A stretch of DNA of 64,000 bases. It comes from Bradyrhizobium sp. Arg816. Lineage in GTDB: Bacteria > Pseudomonadota > Alphaproteobacteria > Rhizobiales > Xanthobacteraceae. The number at the start of each line of letters is the position of its first letter. Positions within the stretch are counted from its first letter, which is position 1. Positions 63,297 to 64,000 of this stretch are shown piece after piece. Location: the NCBI RefSeq assembly GCF_029989365.1, contig NZ_JAPRAQ010000019.1, positions 62,001 to 126,000 of the forward strand, written 5' to 3'. Made by a program: the position numbers and the translations under genes. Below the pieces are notes generated by a model that was given only the letters and a program-made list of their open reading frames with translations, ran no database searches and was not told the origin of the DNA.

Positions 63297-64000
63297 CTAG
63301 TTGGTGTTGGGAGCCGGTATCTCCGTGGGCGCCTTCACCTGGGTCATCAGATCGTCGTTCCACTTGCCTTCGACCTTGAAGTGCGCGGTGGCGCCGAGGT
63401 CGGCTGCCTCGATCAGATTATGCGTGACATAGGCGTAGATGCCGGGCTGCAGGAATTTGTAGAGCGCCGCTCCCGCGGAGCCGCCGCGGATGAACCAGGT
63501 CTCGAGCCCGGTCTCCGGCGCATTGGAGAATTTTCCGGTCTCCCAGACATAGTCGCCATGGCCGCCGATCAGATGCGGACGGCTGTCGCGATTGGCCTGC
63601 GAATGCACGATCAGCACGTTCTCGCCGACCTTGGCCGTCAACGCGTTCTTGCCGGTGAGCGCGCCGACCTTGCCGTTGAACACCACATGCGTGGGGATCA
63701 GCTTCTTCATCACCTCTTCGGTCTCGGTGAAGGCTTCGCCCGGCGAATCATAGGACTTGAAATTGCCCTTCTCGTCGCGCGGCACATACATGTCCTGCTC
63801 GCCGACATAGTAGACCTTGTCGTATTTCAGCGCGTGGCCCTTGCCGTCGTTCAGTCCGTCGCGCGGCAGCACCATCACCGCGCCGTTCATGCCGGAGACG
63901 ACATGCCAGGGGATCATCGGGCCGCCCGGGGCGCAGTGATAGACGAACACACCGGTCCGCGTTGCCTTCCAGCGCAGCACGACCTGCTCGCCGGGATTGA
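63297..64000 (-). CDS. nirK: Copper-containing nitrite reductase NirK, C-terminal part
   Basis: The frame continues through the right edge (visible upstream end reads NPGEQVVLRW), so the start and signal peptide lie outside. The 234 visible residues contain the type 1 copper site VYHCAPGGPMIPWHVVSGM, with Cys, His and Met ligands. The second cupredoxin domain carries RPHLIGGHGDYVWETG, with the His that completes the type 2 copper and catalytic site, and LQPGIYAYVTHNLIEA. It reduces nitrite to nitric oxide in the periplasm during denitrification. nirV follows on the same strand. Confidence 0.96.
   Translation of the reverse strand, partial: NPGEQVVLRWKATRTGVFVYHCAPGGPMIPWHVVSGMNGAVMVLPRDGLNDGKGHALKYDKVYYVGEQDMYVPRDEKGNFKSYDSPGEAFTETEEVMKKLIPTHVVFNGKVGALTGKNALTAKVGENVLIVHSQANRDSRPHLIGGHGDYVWETGKFSNAPETGLETWFIRGGSAGAALYKFLQPGIYAYVTHNLIEAADLGATAHFKVEGKWNDDLMTQVKAPTEIPAPNTN

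Overview
The window reads as chromosomal DNA of a high-GC alphaproteobacterium in the order Rhizobiales, most likely a Bradyrhizobium or close relative. The basis is the gene content and its character: copper nitrite reductase with NirV, split-alpha transhydrogenase, the aa3-oxidase subunit IV peptide, DUF882, DUF1036, DUF1244 and DUF465 proteins, GapR, an S21 protein with a long tail, and several families of dispersed palindromic repeats of the rhizobial type. No rRNA, tRNA, CRISPR array, integrase or transposase was seen. Genus assignment is inference.

Left part (1-7.1 kb): the 3' end of an EAL-domain phosphodiesterase, an orphan FeeM-like N-acyl transferase, then the block pal-cpoB-tilS-ftsH (envelope constriction, tRNA-Ile modification, membrane protein quality control). 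From 7.1 to 15.7 kb the region looks accessory: an alpha/beta hydrolase, a TetR-EamA exporter pair with two matching palindromic operators, a frameshifted solute-binding protein, a class III cyclase/TPR gene bracketed by 99-bp direct repeats, a secreted Cache protein and a large unknown membrane protein.

Middle (16-34 kb): a lone Flp pilin with its own terminator, a TetR regulator, DUF1036-pyruvate kinase, DUF1244, gapR, DUF1801, an arginine-rich unknown, a cell-wall pair (DUF882 M15-like peptidase and YcbB-type L,D-transpeptidase), a sigma-54 response regulator divergent from oligopeptidase F, and a large patatin-like membrane protein broken by one frameshift. 33-42 kb: aa3-oxidase subunit IV, pntAA-pntAB-pntB, a 56-residue unknown, an alpha/beta hydrolase, a Ca2+/H+ antiporter, a cupin, a TPR lipoprotein, rpsU and an AqpZ-like aquaporin.

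Right part (42-64 kb): purE-purK, a GGDEF cyclase, several very small proteins including two DUF465 proteins, an L-2-hydroxyglutarate-type oxidase divergent from a large PAS-GGDEF-EAL protein, a glycerol-3-phosphate dehydrogenase followed by an ABC importer half-system (ATPase plus two permeases), a converging complementary half-system (binding protein plus two permeases), an AsmA protein, the two subunits of a 3-oxoacid CoA-transferase, and nirV-nirK running off the right edge.

Three themes deserve attention. (1) Three genes are interrupted by what looks like one missing base each, which suggests either pseudogenes or base-calling errors at homopolymers. (2) At least seven repeat families sit at gene 3' ends, and one of them supplies the stop codon context of two divergent genes. 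(3) The two ABC half-systems meet tail to tail and together have one ATPase and one binding protein for two permease pairs.
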